From Streptomyces clavifer (lineage in GTDB: Bacteria; Actinomycetota; Actinomycetes; Streptomycetales; Streptomycetaceae), in contig BMWJ01000006.1 of NCBI GenBank assembly GCA_014651175.1, forward strand, positions 460,602 through 524,601: a DNA stretch of 64,000 nucleotides, given 5' to 3'. The position numbers were made by a program, and so were the translations under genes. Numbering within the stretch: position 1 is the first letter of the stretch; every line of letters begins with the position of its first letter. The notes beneath the pieces are model-generated. The model did no database searches, had not been told where the DNA came from, and worked only from the letters and a program-made list of their open reading frames with translations. This document shows positions 1 to 8,373 of the stretch, one piece after another.

Positions 1-210
1 GCCGCCGCGGCAGCCTGCCTGGCCTGGAACGAGATGCGACGCCATCATCCGCTCGTGTCCGCCCATTCACTGGTGGAGGAGGACCTGGAGAACATGCAGG
101 CCGCGATGGAGACCACCCTGACCGAGCGGCAGTGGCCGGTCGCCGTCTTCGAGACCGAGCGGATCGTCTCCCCCGAACACACGGACTGGCTGGCCAGGCA
201 CCGCATCTGA
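1..210 (+). CDS. 3' end of an unrecognised protein (5' truncated)
   Basis: An open frame runs from the first base to a TGA stop at 208-210 and gives the last 69 residues, ending WLARHRI. The start lies outside the window; an internal ATG at 34 exists, but the frame is open upstream of it with the same composition. The visible part is helix-rich and acidic (SLVEEDLENMQAAMETT) with no motif I recognise. Nothing about function can be said from this fragment. The following 200 bases to the next gene hold no convincing ORF. Confidence 0.55.
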   Translation, partial: AAAAACLAWNEMRRHHPLVSAHSLVEEDLENMQAAMETTLTERQWPVAVFETERIVSPEHTDWLARHRI

Positions 211-374
211 GTTCGGCTCAGGCATGGGGGCGCAGCACGTACATACGCCGGGCGGCCCGCCGCACCACCCCCGGGGGAGCCGCACACCCGGCCCGGGGCG
301 CCGCGCGGGCTCGCGCACACCGCCGCGCCCCGAGCTCCGCCCACGCCCCGCGCCCCGCGCCGGCGCCGAGTACG

Positions 375-412
375 CCCCGTGCCGGCTCAGGCGCGCCCCC
401 GTGCCGGCTCAG
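375..412 (+). repeat. Short direct repeat, 16 bp, two copies
   Basis: CCCCGTGCCGGCTCAG occurs at 375-390 and again at 397-412. The second copy covers the stop codon of the SLOG-like gene read from the opposite strand. It looks like a small local duplication downstream of that gene, with no evident function. Confidence 0.6.
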
Positions 413-888
413 TCGCGCTCCACGCCGTCGCGCCAGATGACCGTGACCGGACGGCCCAGCGTGCGGGCGTACGTCACGATGTCGCCGGTGCCGCCGAGCC
501 CTCGCGCCGGCCGGCCGTCCCAGACGGCGAGCAGCCGGTCGCAGTGGTCGGCGATGTAGGCGCCCGCCGCGTAGTAGGCCTCGTCGGTGGAGTGCGGGAA
601 GTCCAGCCGGACCTCGCGGACGGCCCTCGCCTTGAGCATGCGGTAGCGCGCGAGGTCGGTCTCGTCGTCGAAGCCCGCCTCGTAGTCACCGCTGGGGATC
701 ACCGCGGTGAGCTCCGCACCGTGGGCCAGGGCGAGGTCGGCGAAGAGCTGGTCGGCTCCGACGGCCAGGCTGGAGAGCGCCTCGACCGAGCCTTCGAGGC
801 CGCAGAGCGCCGCCCGCAGTCCCTCCAGCACGTGGGCGTGGACCTCCCGGGGGATGGAACGGTGACCGGTCACTCCGATGCGTTTCAC
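409..888 (-). CDS. SLOG-like Rossmann-fold nucleotide-binding protein
   Basis: A 159-residue cytosolic protein beginning VKRIGVTGHRSIP. The 'GVTGHR' beta-strand/loop opening is the nucleotide-binding start seen in the SLOG/LOG superfamily (DprA-Smf, YpsA and lysine-decarboxylase-like folds). A second conserved block follows (SLAVGADQLFADLALAHGA), then a C-terminal strand LLAVWDGRPARGLGGTGDIV that fits the DGxxxxGTG ligand-binding loop. The frame is open further upstream, but the GTG at 888 places the first strand right at the N-terminus, as is usual in the family. Family members sense or cleave nucleotide-derived ligands; the ligand here is unknown. It stands alone. Confidence 0.7.
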   Translation of the reverse strand: MKRIGVTGHRSIPREVHAHVLEGLRAALCGLEGSVEALSSLAVGADQLFADLALAHGAELTAVIPSGDYEAGFDDETDLARYRMLKARAVREVRLDFPHSTDEAYYAAGAYIADHCDRLLAVWDGRPARGLGGTGDIVTYARTLGRPVTVIWRDGVERD

Positions 889-1020
889 GGACCTGGGACC
901 CCCTGGGTGTATGCGGGGGCCCGGAGGGGCCTCCCCCTCCGGACAGGCACAGCGTCCGCCCCCGTGGTACCTCCGCGACCAACCGTGCTGGCATCCTCTC
1001 AAAAGCCGCGGGTCGAACGG

Positions 1021-1049
1021 GAGCCCCCGCCGGGAATCGGCGGGGGCTC
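1021..1049 (-). terminator. Intrinsic-type terminator of sprB
   Basis: A perfect 12-bp inverted repeat (GAGCCCCCGCCG / CGGCGGGGGCTC) with a 5-nt loop lies 28 bp beyond the stop codon of the protease gene. There is no strong T-run, as is common for Streptomyces terminators. Confidence 0.75.
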
Positions 1050-1076
1050 ACGGGAGTGCGGCGGTGTCCCGCAGCG

Positions 1077-1976
1077 TCAGAACACGCTGACGCCGTACGC
1101 GCTCAGTGCTTCGGTGACCGGCTGGAAGAAGGTCGTGCCGCCGGAGCTGCAGTTGCCGCTCCCTCCCGAGGTGAGACCGATCGCCCGGGTCCCGGAGTAG
1201 AGCGGGCCGCCGGAGTCACCGGGTTCGGCGCACACATTGGTGCGGATCATCCCCCGGACGATGTCCCCTCCGCCGTAGTTGACCGTGGCGTTGAGACCGG
1301 TGACGGTACCGCTGTGGGTACCGGTGGTGGAGCCGCGGCGGGTGACGGCCATGCCGACCGTGGCATTGGCCGCGCTGGTGATGTCCTGGCCGCCGACGGT
1401 GCCCGGCTTGGCGACCGAGGTGTTGGTGTACCGCACGATGCCGTAGTCGTCGGTCGGGAAACTGGACCCCGACGTGCTGCCGAGGACGGTGGTGCGCCCG
1501 GAGTCCGCGTACCAGGTGCCCGCGCCGTCGGTGCAGTGGCCGGCGGTCAGGAAGTAGTAGGTGCTGCCGCTGCGGACGTTGAAGCCGAGGGAGCAGCGCC
1601 AGCTGGAGGCGTAGACGGCGTCGCCGCCCGAGATCAGGGTGCTGAACGTCCCGGGGGTGTGTTCGATGCGCAGGGCCCCGGCGTTGGCTCCCGCGGACTT
1701 CCTGATCCGGTTGATCTCTGCCTGCGAGACGGTGCTGTCCACCGTGACGACGAGCCTCCCGGTCGCCGGGTCGGCGTTCCAGGCGGTGCCCGCGACGTCG
1801 GCGGCGAGCACGGCGTCTCCTGCCGCGCGGAGCTGGTCGGCGTCGTATGTTCCGGTCGGCCGGGCGTCGGCGGCGGGGACGGCGAGTGCGGCGATGGCGA
1901 CGAGGCCTGCGGAGACGGCGGCGATCCTGCTGCGTCTCGCTGTGCCGCTGCGGGGGGTGGTGTGCTTGATCCTCAC
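1077..1976 (-). CDS. sprB: Secreted serine protease, streptogrisin B type (S1 family)
   Basis: A 299-residue pre-pro-protease. The GTG start at 1976 follows GGGAGGAAC. A Tat/Sec-like signal ([25 protein letters not shown]) comes first, then a propeptide of roughly 70-75 residues, then the mature enzyme beginning ISGGDAVY. The chymotrypsin-like triad is visible as His in TAGHC, Asp in DDYGIV and Ser in GDSGGP. Cys pairs flank the His loop (RCSLGF...GHC) and the Ser loop ([11 protein letters not shown]...GNCSSGG). The length and mature sequence are very close to S. griseus protease B, with a few dozen substitutions and a final Phe in place of Tyr. It is made as a zymogen that folds with its propeptide, is exported and digests extracellular protein. 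It is transcribed alone and ends in a strong hairpin. Confidence 0.95.
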   Translation of the reverse strand: MRIKHTTPRSGTARRSRIAAVSAGLVAIAALAVPAADARPTGTYDADQLRAAGDAVLAADVAGTAWNADPATGRLVVTVDSTVSQAEINRIRKSAGANAGALRIEHTPGTFSTLISGGDAVYASSWRCSLGFNVRSGSTYYFLTAGHCTDGAGTWYADSGRTTVLGSTSGSSFPTDDYGIVRYTNTSVAKPGTVGGQDITSAANATVGMAVTRRGSTTGTHSGTVTGLNATVNYGGGDIVRGMIRTNVCAEPGDSGGPLYSGTRAIGLTSGGSGNCSSGGTTFFQPVTEALSAYGVSVF

Positions 1977-2201
1977 TTCTCGTTCCTCCCGAGGGGAATC
2001 GGGGGTCCGCCTGTGGGGTGGCCGGGACCCGTGAGGCGCAGCCGGGCACGTGGGCGTCCCGGATGCTCCGGGACGTGTACCGGAAGTATTCGAATTCCGG
2101 ATGATCCGTACGTCCGACAGGCGCTGCTCGGGAGAATTGGGGGTCGCCAACGCGCCGCACAAGGGCGACTTCCGGCCGTCCGGGCCCCCGCAACCGGAAC
2201 T

Positions 2202-2229
2202 GCCCCGGCAGCTCTGTGGCTGCCGGGGC
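2202..2229 (-). terminator. Terminator at the end of the DUF1684/monooxygenase operon
   Basis: A perfect 11-bp inverted repeat (GCCCCGGCAGC / GCTGCCGGGGC) with a 6-nt loop lies 35 bp past the stop of the DUF1684 gene. It probably closes the long leftward operon. Confidence 0.75.
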
Positions 2230-2264
2230 GGGTGGGCCGGGCCTTGCGTCGGGGGTGGGGCGGA

Positions 2265-3098
2265 TCAGGCGTCGATACGGTTCCGCTCCCCTGCCGCGAC
2301 TGCGGCCGTGAGGGTGTTGCCGGGGGGCGGGAAGGGACAGATGAAGTGGTCGGCGAAGGCGCAGGGCGGCAGCAGCGCGCGGTTGAAGTCGACCTTCACC
2401 CGGCCGTCCTCGTCGGGTGCCCCGGGCCGCAGGAAGCGGAAGCGGTAACTGCTGTTCCCGCTGGTGGCGTCGGCGAAGACGGCCCAGAGCGAGCCGTCGG
2501 GCTCGACCGCGGCCTGGAGCGTGTGCTCGGTGCCGTCCAGTGTGAAGGCGATCTCCCCGCCGAGCCCCAGCCCGCGCTCGCGCCCGTCGGCGTTCGCCAC
2601 CCGGACGGTCCGGGCGGTGTCGTACGGGCGGAAGGTGCCCTCCAGCGACCAGCGCGCGTCGTACGGGGTGGCGTCGATGGTGCGGAAGTCGTGCCGTGCC
2701 GGCGACTGCGGGTCGAACTCCCTTACCGCCCACTGGCCTTCGCGGCTCAGGAGGACCAGTCGGCGCTCACCCCGGGCCACCCTGGACGAGCCGATCGGAC
2801 CGCGGTCGGCGGTCAGTCCGGCCTCTCCGGCCAACGGCTTTCCGTCGACGGTCAGCCCGTCCTCGGGGGCGCCGGTGAGCACCACCTCGTCGCGCCCCGT
2901 GCGCCACTGCCCCGGCACGGCCGGAATTCGACCGTCCGGATAGTCGGAGAGCCAGTGGGTGCCCGTGAGGGAGAGCGGGCCGTGCGGGGCCGCGACCGCG
3001 ACGATGCGCTCCTCGTGCCAGCGCTGCCAGTCCTGGAAGTCCTGGTTTCCCGAGCCGTCCCGGCCGTCCCTGCTGTCCTGCTGCGCGTCCGTGCTCAT
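2265..3098 (-). CDS. DUF1684 family protein
   Basis: A 277-residue soluble protein with no signal peptide or membrane segment. It carries the DUF1684 signature: an N-terminal WQRWHEERIVAVAAPHGPLSLTGTHWL block and a C-terminal SYRFRFLRPGAPDEDGRVKVDFNRALLPPCAFADHFICPFPPPGNTL block, with the conserved DFN and C-x-F motifs. No enzymatic role is established for the family. It starts four bases after the stop of the upstream monooxygenase gene and is the last gene of the operon, so it is almost certainly co-transcribed and probably handles a product or cofactor of that pathway. That role is inference from context only. Confidence 0.85.
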   Translation of the reverse strand: MSTDAQQDSRDGRDGSGNQDFQDWQRWHEERIVAVAAPHGPLSLTGTHWLSDYPDGRIPAVPGQWRTGRDEVVLTGAPEDGLTVDGKPLAGEAGLTADRGPIGSSRVARGERRLVLLSREGQWAVREFDPQSPARHDFRTIDATPYDARWSLEGTFRPYDTARTVRVANADGRERGLGLGGEIAFTLDGTEHTLQAAVEPDGSLWAVFADATSGNSSYRFRFLRPGAPDEDGRVKVDFNRALLPPCAFADHFICPFPPPGNTLTAAVAAGERNRIDA

Positions 3099-3102
3099 GC
3101 GA

Positions 3103-4395
3103 TCAACCCTTCCATACCGGCTCCGCCAGACCGAGGTGCGACCTCAGGGTGGAACCGGCGTATTCGGAGCGGAAGGCTCCGCGTTCCTGGAGGAGCGGGA
3201 CGACCCGGTCGACGAAGGGGTCGAGGCCGCCCGGTGTGAGGTGCGGTACGAGGATGAAGCCGTCGGCCGCGCCGGTGGAGACGAACGTCTCCAGTTCGGC
3301 GGCGACGGTCTGCGGGGAGCCGATGAAGGACTGCCGGGTCGTGGTCTCGATGACCGTCTGGCGGATGGACAGCCCCTTGGCCGCCGACAGGGCACGCCAC
3401 TCGGCCGCCCTCACGAGGGGGTCCGCGAGCCCGGCCCTGCCCTGCGACAGGCGCGATCCGGGGTCCGGGTCGATGTCGGGGAGGGGCCCGTCGGGGTCGT
3501 ACGAGGAGAGGTCGCGGCCCCATACCTGTTCCAGGGCGAGGATGGCGTTCTGCGGGGAGACCTGGAGGCGGCGGATCTCCGCGGCGTTCTGCTGGGCCTC
3601 CGCGTCGGTGTCGCCGATGACGACGGTGACCCCTGGCATGATCTTCAGGTCGTCCGGCTGCCGGCCGTACTTCGCCAGCCGCGCCTTGACGTCCGCGTAG
3701 AAGATCCGCCCGGCCTCCAGGGTGCCGTGCCGGGTGAAGATGACGTCGGCCGCGGACGCGGCGAACTCCCTGCCCTCGCCGGAGTCCCCCGCCTGGATGA
3801 CGACGGGGTGCCCCTGCGGGGAGCGCGGGACGGTGAACTCCCCGGAGACCTGGAAGTGCTGCCCGCTGTGCGCGAACGGGCGCGAGGTGCCGTCCGGTGT
3901 CCAGGAGTCCCACAGTTCCCGTGCCGTGGCGACGAACTCGGCGGCGCGGGTGTACCGGTCGGACCGGTCGAGGTAGCCGCCCCGGCGGAAGTTCTCCCCG
4001 GTGAAGGCGTCGGAGGAGGTCACCACGTTCCAGGCGGCACGCCCCTCACTGAGGTGGTCGAGGGTCGCCAGGCGCCGGGCGAGTTCGTACGGTTCGTTGA
4101 AGGTGGCGTTGACCGTGGCGGCGAGCCCGAGGCGGTCGGTGACGGCGGCCAGGGCGTTCAGCACCGTGAGGGACTCGGGGCGGCCGACCACGTCCAGATC
4201 GTGGATCAGGCCGTTGTGCTCGCGCAGCCGCAGCCCTTCCGCGAGGAAGAAGAAGTCGAACTTCCCGCGTTCCGCGGTCCTGGCCAGCTGCTCGAAGGAG
4301 GCGAAGTCGATCTGGCTCCGGGAGCGGGGATCGGCCCACACCGTGGTGCTGTTGACGCCCGGGAAGTGCGCGGCGAGGTGCATCTGCTTCGTCAT
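3103..4395 (-). CDS. LLM-class flavin-dependent monooxygenase (NtaA/SnaA/DszA family)
   Basis: A 430-residue bacterial-luciferase-like enzyme, the usual length of the NtaA/SnaA/DszA/YtnJ branch. Family features are the start MHLAAHFPGVNSTTVWADP, the block GKFDFFFLAEGLRLREH, SEGRAAWNVVTSSDAFTGENFRRGG, and the flavin-site stretch PVVIQAGDSGEGREFAA. These enzymes use FMNH2 from a partner reductase plus O2 to oxidise or cleave C-S or C-N bonds. The ATG start overlaps the stop of the preceding LLM gene as ATGA, so the two are translationally coupled. Neighbouring amino-acid-type transporter genes suggest a small imported substrate. Sulfur acquisition is my inference; polyaminocarboxylate breakdown is an alternative. 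Confidence 0.9.
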   Translation of the reverse strand: MTKQMHLAAHFPGVNSTTVWADPRSRSQIDFASFEQLARTAERGKFDFFFLAEGLRLREHNGLIHDLDVVGRPESLTVLNALAAVTDRLGLAATVNATFNEPYELARRLATLDHLSEGRAAWNVVTSSDAFTGENFRRGGYLDRSDRYTRAAEFVATARELWDSWTPDGTSRPFAHSGQHFQVSGEFTVPRSPQGHPVVIQAGDSGEGREFAASAADVIFTRHGTLEAGRIFYADVKARLAKYGRQPDDLKIMPGVTVVIGDTDAEAQQNAAEIRRLQVSPQNAILALEQVWGRDLSSYDPDGPLPDIDPDPGSRLSQGRAGLADPLVRAAEWRALSAAKGLSIRQTVIETTTRQSFIGSPQTVAAELETFVSTGAADGFILVPHLTPGGLDPFVDRVVPLLQERGAFRSEYAGSTLRSHLGLAEPVWKG

Positions 4396-5468
4396 GCGGT
4401 GCCCCCGGAAGTCCGCGCGAGCGCGTAGCGGTTGGCCGGGCGGGTGAGACCGAGGTGTTCGCGGAGCGTGCCCCCCGGGTGGAAGGTGCGGAACAGGCTG
4501 CGGTGCTGGAGCAGGGCCACGGTGCCGTTGACGATCCTCTCGAGGTCGCGCTCGGGGGCGAGGGGGGTGAGGTGGAAGCCGTCCACGGCGCCGCCCCGGT
4601 GCCACTGGGTGACGAGCTCGGCGAGGTCCACCGGGCCGCCGCGGAAGTAGGTCCCCCGGCCCGCGAGCTGCGGGCCGCTCTCCAGTCCCGGTTCCGGCGC
4701 CGTCTCGGCGTCCCCGAGGTCGACCGTGAGCGCGACCAGCACCCGCAGGGTGTCGGGGTCCCGGCCGTGGGCGGCGGCGAGGCCGCGCACGTCGTCACGG
4801 AGCGCGGACGCCTGCTCGGGCGAGGTGGCCCGTACGTACACGACGTCGGCGTACCGTGCGGCGGCCTTCCTGGCGGGGCCGCTCGTGCCGTCGATGACGG
4901 TGACGGGCCTGCCCTGCGGAGGCCGGGGCACGATGGCGGGGCCCCGGACGGAGAAGGTGCTGCCCTCGAAGTCGACGTAGTGCAGCTTGTCGCGGTCGAT
5001 GAAGCGGCCGGTGGAGACGTCCCTGATCTCGGCGTCGTCCTCCCAGCTGTCCCACAGCCGGGAGGCGACGTCGGCCGCCTCGCCCGCCTCCTGCCACAGG
5101 GCGTCGGCAGGCGCGGCACCGCGCCTGCCGAACAGGCGGGCCTCTGCCTCCGTGGTCGACACGTCGGCGTGCCAGCCCGCCCGGCCCCCGCTGACCCAGT
5201 CGAGGGTGGCGACGGCGGACGAGACGTGGAAGGGCTCGGTGTGGGTGGTGGTGACGGTCGGCACGAGGCCGATCCGGGTGGTGGCCGGGGCGACGCGGGC
5301 GAGCACGGCGAGCGCGTCGGGGCCGGGGCGGGCGAAGGAGTCGTTGAGGGTGACGAAGTCGAGCGCGCCCTGTTCGGCGAGGCGGGCGAGCGCGGTGTGG
5401 GAGGCGGCGTCGTAGCGCGGCGGGCCGCCGATCTCGGCGGCCAGATGGAGTGGCCTGGTGGCAGACAT
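4392..5468 (-). CDS. Second LLM-class flavin-dependent oxidoreductase
   Basis: A 358-residue LLM-family protein, shorter than its neighbour and clearly a different branch (SATRPLHLAAEIGGPPRYDAA; LDFVTLNDSFARPG; VSGGRAGWHADVSTTEAEARLFGRRG). The pairing of a short and a long LLM enzyme in one transport operon matches YtmO and YtnJ of Bacillus subtilis. It would act in the cytosol on an imported compound with reduced flavin. The start lies 15 bp after the upstream lipoprotein gene, and the 3' end overlaps the next gene by 4 bp. No separate NADPH:FMN reductase was recognised; the FAD/NAD(P)-binding protein further upstream in the same operon might supply electrons, which is unproven. Confidence 0.85.
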   Translation of the reverse strand: MSATRPLHLAAEIGGPPRYDAASHTALARLAEQGALDFVTLNDSFARPGPDALAVLARVAPATTRIGLVPTVTTTHTEPFHVSSAVATLDWVSGGRAGWHADVSTTEAEARLFGRRGAAPADALWQEAGEAADVASRLWDSWEDDAEIRDVSTGRFIDRDKLHYVDFEGSTFSVRGPAIVPRPPQGRPVTVIDGTSGPARKAAARYADVVYVRATSPEQASALRDDVRGLAAAHGRDPDTLRVLVALTVDLGDAETAPEPGLESGPQLAGRGTYFRGGPVDLAELVTQWHRGGAVDGFHLTPLAPERDLERIVNGTVALLQHRSLFRTFHPGGTLREHLGLTRPANRYALARTSGGTA

Positions 5469-5483
5469 GCGGACCTCTCGGGG

Positions 5484-6458
5484 TCAGTTCTCGGTCTTGG
5501 GGAGACCGGGCGGGTTGATCTCCGACTTCTCGACGGCCTCGTTGGTCAGACCCCAGCGCTTGAGCACTTCGGCGTAGGAGCCGTCCTGGATGATGTGGTC
5601 GATGGCCGCGCCGTAGGCCTCGACCAGGCCGCTGTCCTTCTTCGTGGTGGCGGCGATCTTCCCCTGGACGCCGTCGCCGGCTCCGGAGAGCGTGCCGATG
5701 ATCTCGGACTGCCCGGCCGACGCGACGTGGTAGTTGGCCGAGGGGCTCGGGCCGAGGTAGGCATCGATCCGGCCCGACTGGAGGGCCAGGTAGTAGTCGG
5801 TGTCCTTCTGGAAGTACTTGATCTCCACCGCCTTCCGTCCGGCGTCGGTGTTCTGCTCGCTCCAGTCGACGAGGATCTTCTCCTGGTTGGTGCCCGAGGC
5901 AACGGCGATCGTCTTCCCCGCCACGTCCTCGGGCGCCTTCACCTTCCAGCCGGAGCCCTTCTTGGCCTCGAAGGCGAGGTTGTCGAGCCGGTAGGTGGCG
6001 AAGTCGTACTTCTCCTTGCGCTCCTCCGTCACGGTGACGTTGGACAGGACGCCGTCGAACTTGGAGCTGTCGAGGCCGACGAAGAGGTTCTCCCAGGAGA
6101 CCTCCTGCAGATCCGGCTTCAGTCCGAGGGTGTCGGCGATCAGGGTCGCCAGGTCGATCTCGCTGCCGATCCGGGTCTTGTCGTCGGTCGCGTAGAAGCC
6201 GAGTGGGGGCGAGGCGTCGGCGCTCGCCCCGAGCCGGAGCGTGCCGCGCTCACGGATGGCCTCGGGCACCTTGGCCGCGATGGAGTCGACCTTCTCGCCT
6301 CTGATCCGCTTCTGGTCGGGGCCGATGTTGATCCCGGTGTCCTTCTGCCCTTCGGGGCGGATCACGTCGGTGGCGGCGTCGCTGCTGCCGCAGGCGGTGA
6401 GCAGCCCGGTGGCGGTGAGGGTGGCGAGGGCGATGACGAGGGTGCGGCGGACGGACAC
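5484..6458 (-). CDS. ABC transporter substrate-binding lipoprotein (family 3, polar amino acid type)
   Basis: A 324-residue lipoprotein. The GTG start at 6458 is preceded by AAGGAG at good spacing; an upstream ATG would add a proline/serine tail that looks like non-coding 5' sequence. The signal peptide VSVRRTLVIALATLTATGLLTAC ends in the lipobox LTAC with the acylated Cys at 23. The mature part shows SBP-family-3 blocks (PEAIRERGTLRLGAS, GSEIDLATLIADTLGL, FDGVLSNVTVTEERKEKYDFATYR, and a typical IIQDGSYAEVLKRWGL end). It delivers the solute to the permeases encoded just upstream in the operon. A second, divergent binding protein gene at 11533 belongs to the same system. Confidence 0.92.
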   Translation of the reverse strand: MSVRRTLVIALATLTATGLLTACGSSDAATDVIRPEGQKDTGINIGPDQKRIRGEKVDSIAAKVPEAIRERGTLRLGASADASPPLGFYATDDKTRIGSEIDLATLIADTLGLKPDLQEVSWENLFVGLDSSKFDGVLSNVTVTEERKEKYDFATYRLDNLAFEAKKGSGWKVKAPEDVAGKTIAVASGTNQEKILVDWSEQNTDAGRKAVEIKYFQKDTDYYLALQSGRIDAYLGPSPSANYHVASAGQSEIIGTLSGAGDGVQGKIAATTKKDSGLVEAYGAAIDHIIQDGSYAEVLKRWGLTNEAVEKSEINPPGLPKTEN

Positions 6459-6566
6459 CTGGCTGCTCCTTGAGCGCGGGGAAACGGGATGGGGGAACGG
6501 TGGGAGAACGGGCTGCGGGAAGACGGAACGTGGGGACTGCGGCGGTGCGGCCTGCGGGGACACGGC

Positions 6567-7427
6567 TCAGAGGACCTTCGAGAGGAAGGCCCGGGTGCGT
6601 TCCTGAACCGGGCGGTCGAGTACGTCGGCGGGCGGGCCCTGCTCCACGATCCGCCCCTGGTCCATGAAGACCACGGTGTCGGCGACCTCGCGGGCGAAGC
6701 CGATCTCGTGGGTGACGACGATCATCGTGGTGCCCTGGTGCGCCAGGTCCTTGATGACGTCGAGGACCTCGCCGACGAGTTCGGGGTCGAGCGCGGAGGT
6801 CGGCTCGTCGAAGAGCAGCAGTTTCGGTTCGAGGGCGAGCGCACGGGCGATGGCGACGCGCTGCTGCTGTCCGCCGGAGAGCTGCTTCGGGTACGCACCC
6901 GACTTGTCGGCGAGACCGACCCGGGCGAGGAGCGCCTCCGCGGCTGCGACGGCTTCCTTCCGGGGGCGGCCGAGGGCGGCCACCGGCGCCTCGATGATGT
7001 TCTCGAGGACGGTCAGGTGCGGGAAGAGGTTGAAGTTCTGGAAGACGAAGCCGATCCGGGTGCGCTGCCGCAGGACCTCGCGCTCGCGGAGCTCGTACAG
7101 CTTGTTCCCCGACCTGCGGTAGCCGACCAGGGTGCCGTCCACGCTGATCCAGCCCTGGTCCACCTTCTCCAGGTGGTTGATGGTGCGCAGCAGGGTGGAC
7201 TTCCCCGAGCCGGACGGGCCGAGGACGACGGTCACCTCTCCGGCGCGGACGGACAGGTCGATGCCGCGGAGCACTTCGAGTGCGCCGAAGCTCTTGTGCA
7301 CGGAGCGGATCTCGACCATGACGTCCGTGGCGGACGCGGGCGCGTCAGCGGGCGCGGTCGCCTCCGTGGCCGCGGGTGCGTCCACGGGTGCTTCGGTGGG
7401 TGCGGGTACATCGATGGGTGTGCTCAT
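6567..7427 (-). CDS. ABC transporter ATP-binding protein, polar amino acid type
   Basis: 286 residues. The Walker A motif GPSGSGKST sits near residues 70-78, with [15 protein letters not shown] (Q-loop), [15 protein letters not shown] (signature) and [16 protein letters not shown] (Walker B), closing with [14 protein letters not shown] (switch His). This is the GlnQ/HisP/YtmN type. The first 36 residues are an unusual Ala/Pro/Thr-rich extension; a second ATG at residue 37 ([12 protein letters not shown]) would give the standard length, but the first start overlaps the permease stop as ATGA, so I keep it. It powers import through the two permeases of the operon. Confidence 0.95.
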   Translation of the reverse strand: MSTPIDVPAPTEAPVDAPAATEATAPADAPASATDVMVEIRSVHKSFGALEVLRGIDLSVRAGEVTVVLGPSGSGKSTLLRTINHLEKVDQGWISVDGTLVGYRRSGNKLYELREREVLRQRTRIGFVFQNFNLFPHLTVLENIIEAPVAALGRPRKEAVAAAEALLARVGLADKSGAYPKQLSGGQQQRVAIARALALEPKLLLFDEPTSALDPELVGEVLDVIKDLAHQGTTMIVVTHEIGFAREVADTVVFMDQGRIVEQGPPADVLDRPVQERTRAFLSKVL

Positions 7428-8329
7428 CGCACGGCCCCCTTGGCGTAGTGACGTTCGACGTAGTGCTGGAGGACGGAGAGCACGGTGGTCAGGAGGATGT
7501 ACCAGACCGTGGCGACCATCAGCAGGGGCACGACCCTGCCGTTGCGGCCGTAGACGACCTGGACCTGGTAGAAGAGTTCACCGATCGCCATCACGGAGAC
7601 GATCGAGGTGCCCTTGAAGAGCGAGATGATCTCGTTGGCGGCGTTCGGCAGGATGGAGCGCATCGCCTGCGGCAGCACGACTCTCCGGAGCTGCCGCAGC
7701 CGCGGGATCCCGAGGGCCGCGGCGGCCTCCAGCTGCCCGCTGTCCACGGCCAGTACGCCCCCGCGCACGATCTCCGCCGCGTAGGCCGCCTGGTGCAGCG
7801 CGAGTCCGAGGACCGCCGCACTCATCGCTCCGACGAGGTTCATCGTGTCGAAGGTGAGGAAGCCGGGCCCGAACGGGATGCCGAACTGAAGCTCCTTGTA
7901 GAGGTAGGCGAGGTTGAACCAGAACAGCAGCTGGACGATGAGCGGGATCGAGCGGAACGCCCAGATGTAGCCGTACGCGACCGCCCTGAGGAACGGGCTG
8001 GCGGACAGCCGCATGAACGCGAGGACGATGCCCAGTGCGAAGCCGAGCACCGTTCCGTAGAAGGTCAGTTGGAGGGTGACCCAGACGGCCTTCAGGATGG
8101 TCTCGGTGGTGAAGAAGCGGGCGAAGACGTCCCATTCCCAGCCGGGGTTGGTGATCAGCCCGTTCAGGAACTGGGCGAGCAGCACGGCGGTGACGGCCAC
8201 GGCGACCCAGCGCCAGGGGTGGCGCACCGGGACGACCGTCAGTTCCGAGAGGTCGGATCCGTCGTGCGGGGTTGTTCGCTCGGTCTCTTCGTCGGGGGGT
8301 GCGAGGGGTGGATCGCTGGTCAGCGACAT
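7424..8329 (-). CDS. ABC transporter permease, polar amino acid type
   Basis: A 301-residue integral membrane protein of the HisM/GlnP family. After a soluble ~45-residue N-terminus there are about five to six hydrophobic segments, beginning [20 protein letters not shown]. The family's EAA loop is visible as [38 protein letters not shown], and the end is [15 protein letters not shown]. The ATG at 8329 follows GAAGGAA and fits better than an in-frame ATG 48 bp upstream. It overlaps the ATPase gene by 4 bp. It most likely pairs with the related permease at 10212-11078 as a heterodimer. Confidence 0.92.
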   Translation of the reverse strand: MSLTSDPPLAPPDEETERTTPHDGSDLSELTVVPVRHPWRWVAVAVTAVLLAQFLNGLITNPGWEWDVFARFFTTETILKAVWVTLQLTFYGTVLGFALGIVLAFMRLSASPFLRAVAYGYIWAFRSIPLIVQLLFWFNLAYLYKELQFGIPFGPGFLTFDTMNLVGAMSAAVLGLALHQAAYAAEIVRGGVLAVDSGQLEAAAALGIPRLRQLRRVVLPQAMRSILPNAANEIISLFKGTSIVSVMAIGELFYQVQVVYGRNGRVVPLLMVATVWYILLTTVLSVLQHYVERHYAKGAVR

Positions 8330-8373
8330 GGTGGGTTCCTTCGGCAACGGATGGTAGAGAGGGGGTACCGCAC

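Noticed and set aside
1056-3239. A 727-codon plus-strand open frame opposite sprB and the DUF1684 gene
   Set aside because: It is an antisense shadow caused by GC bias; the opposite strand has recognisable motifs, signal peptide and ribosome sites, and this frame has none.
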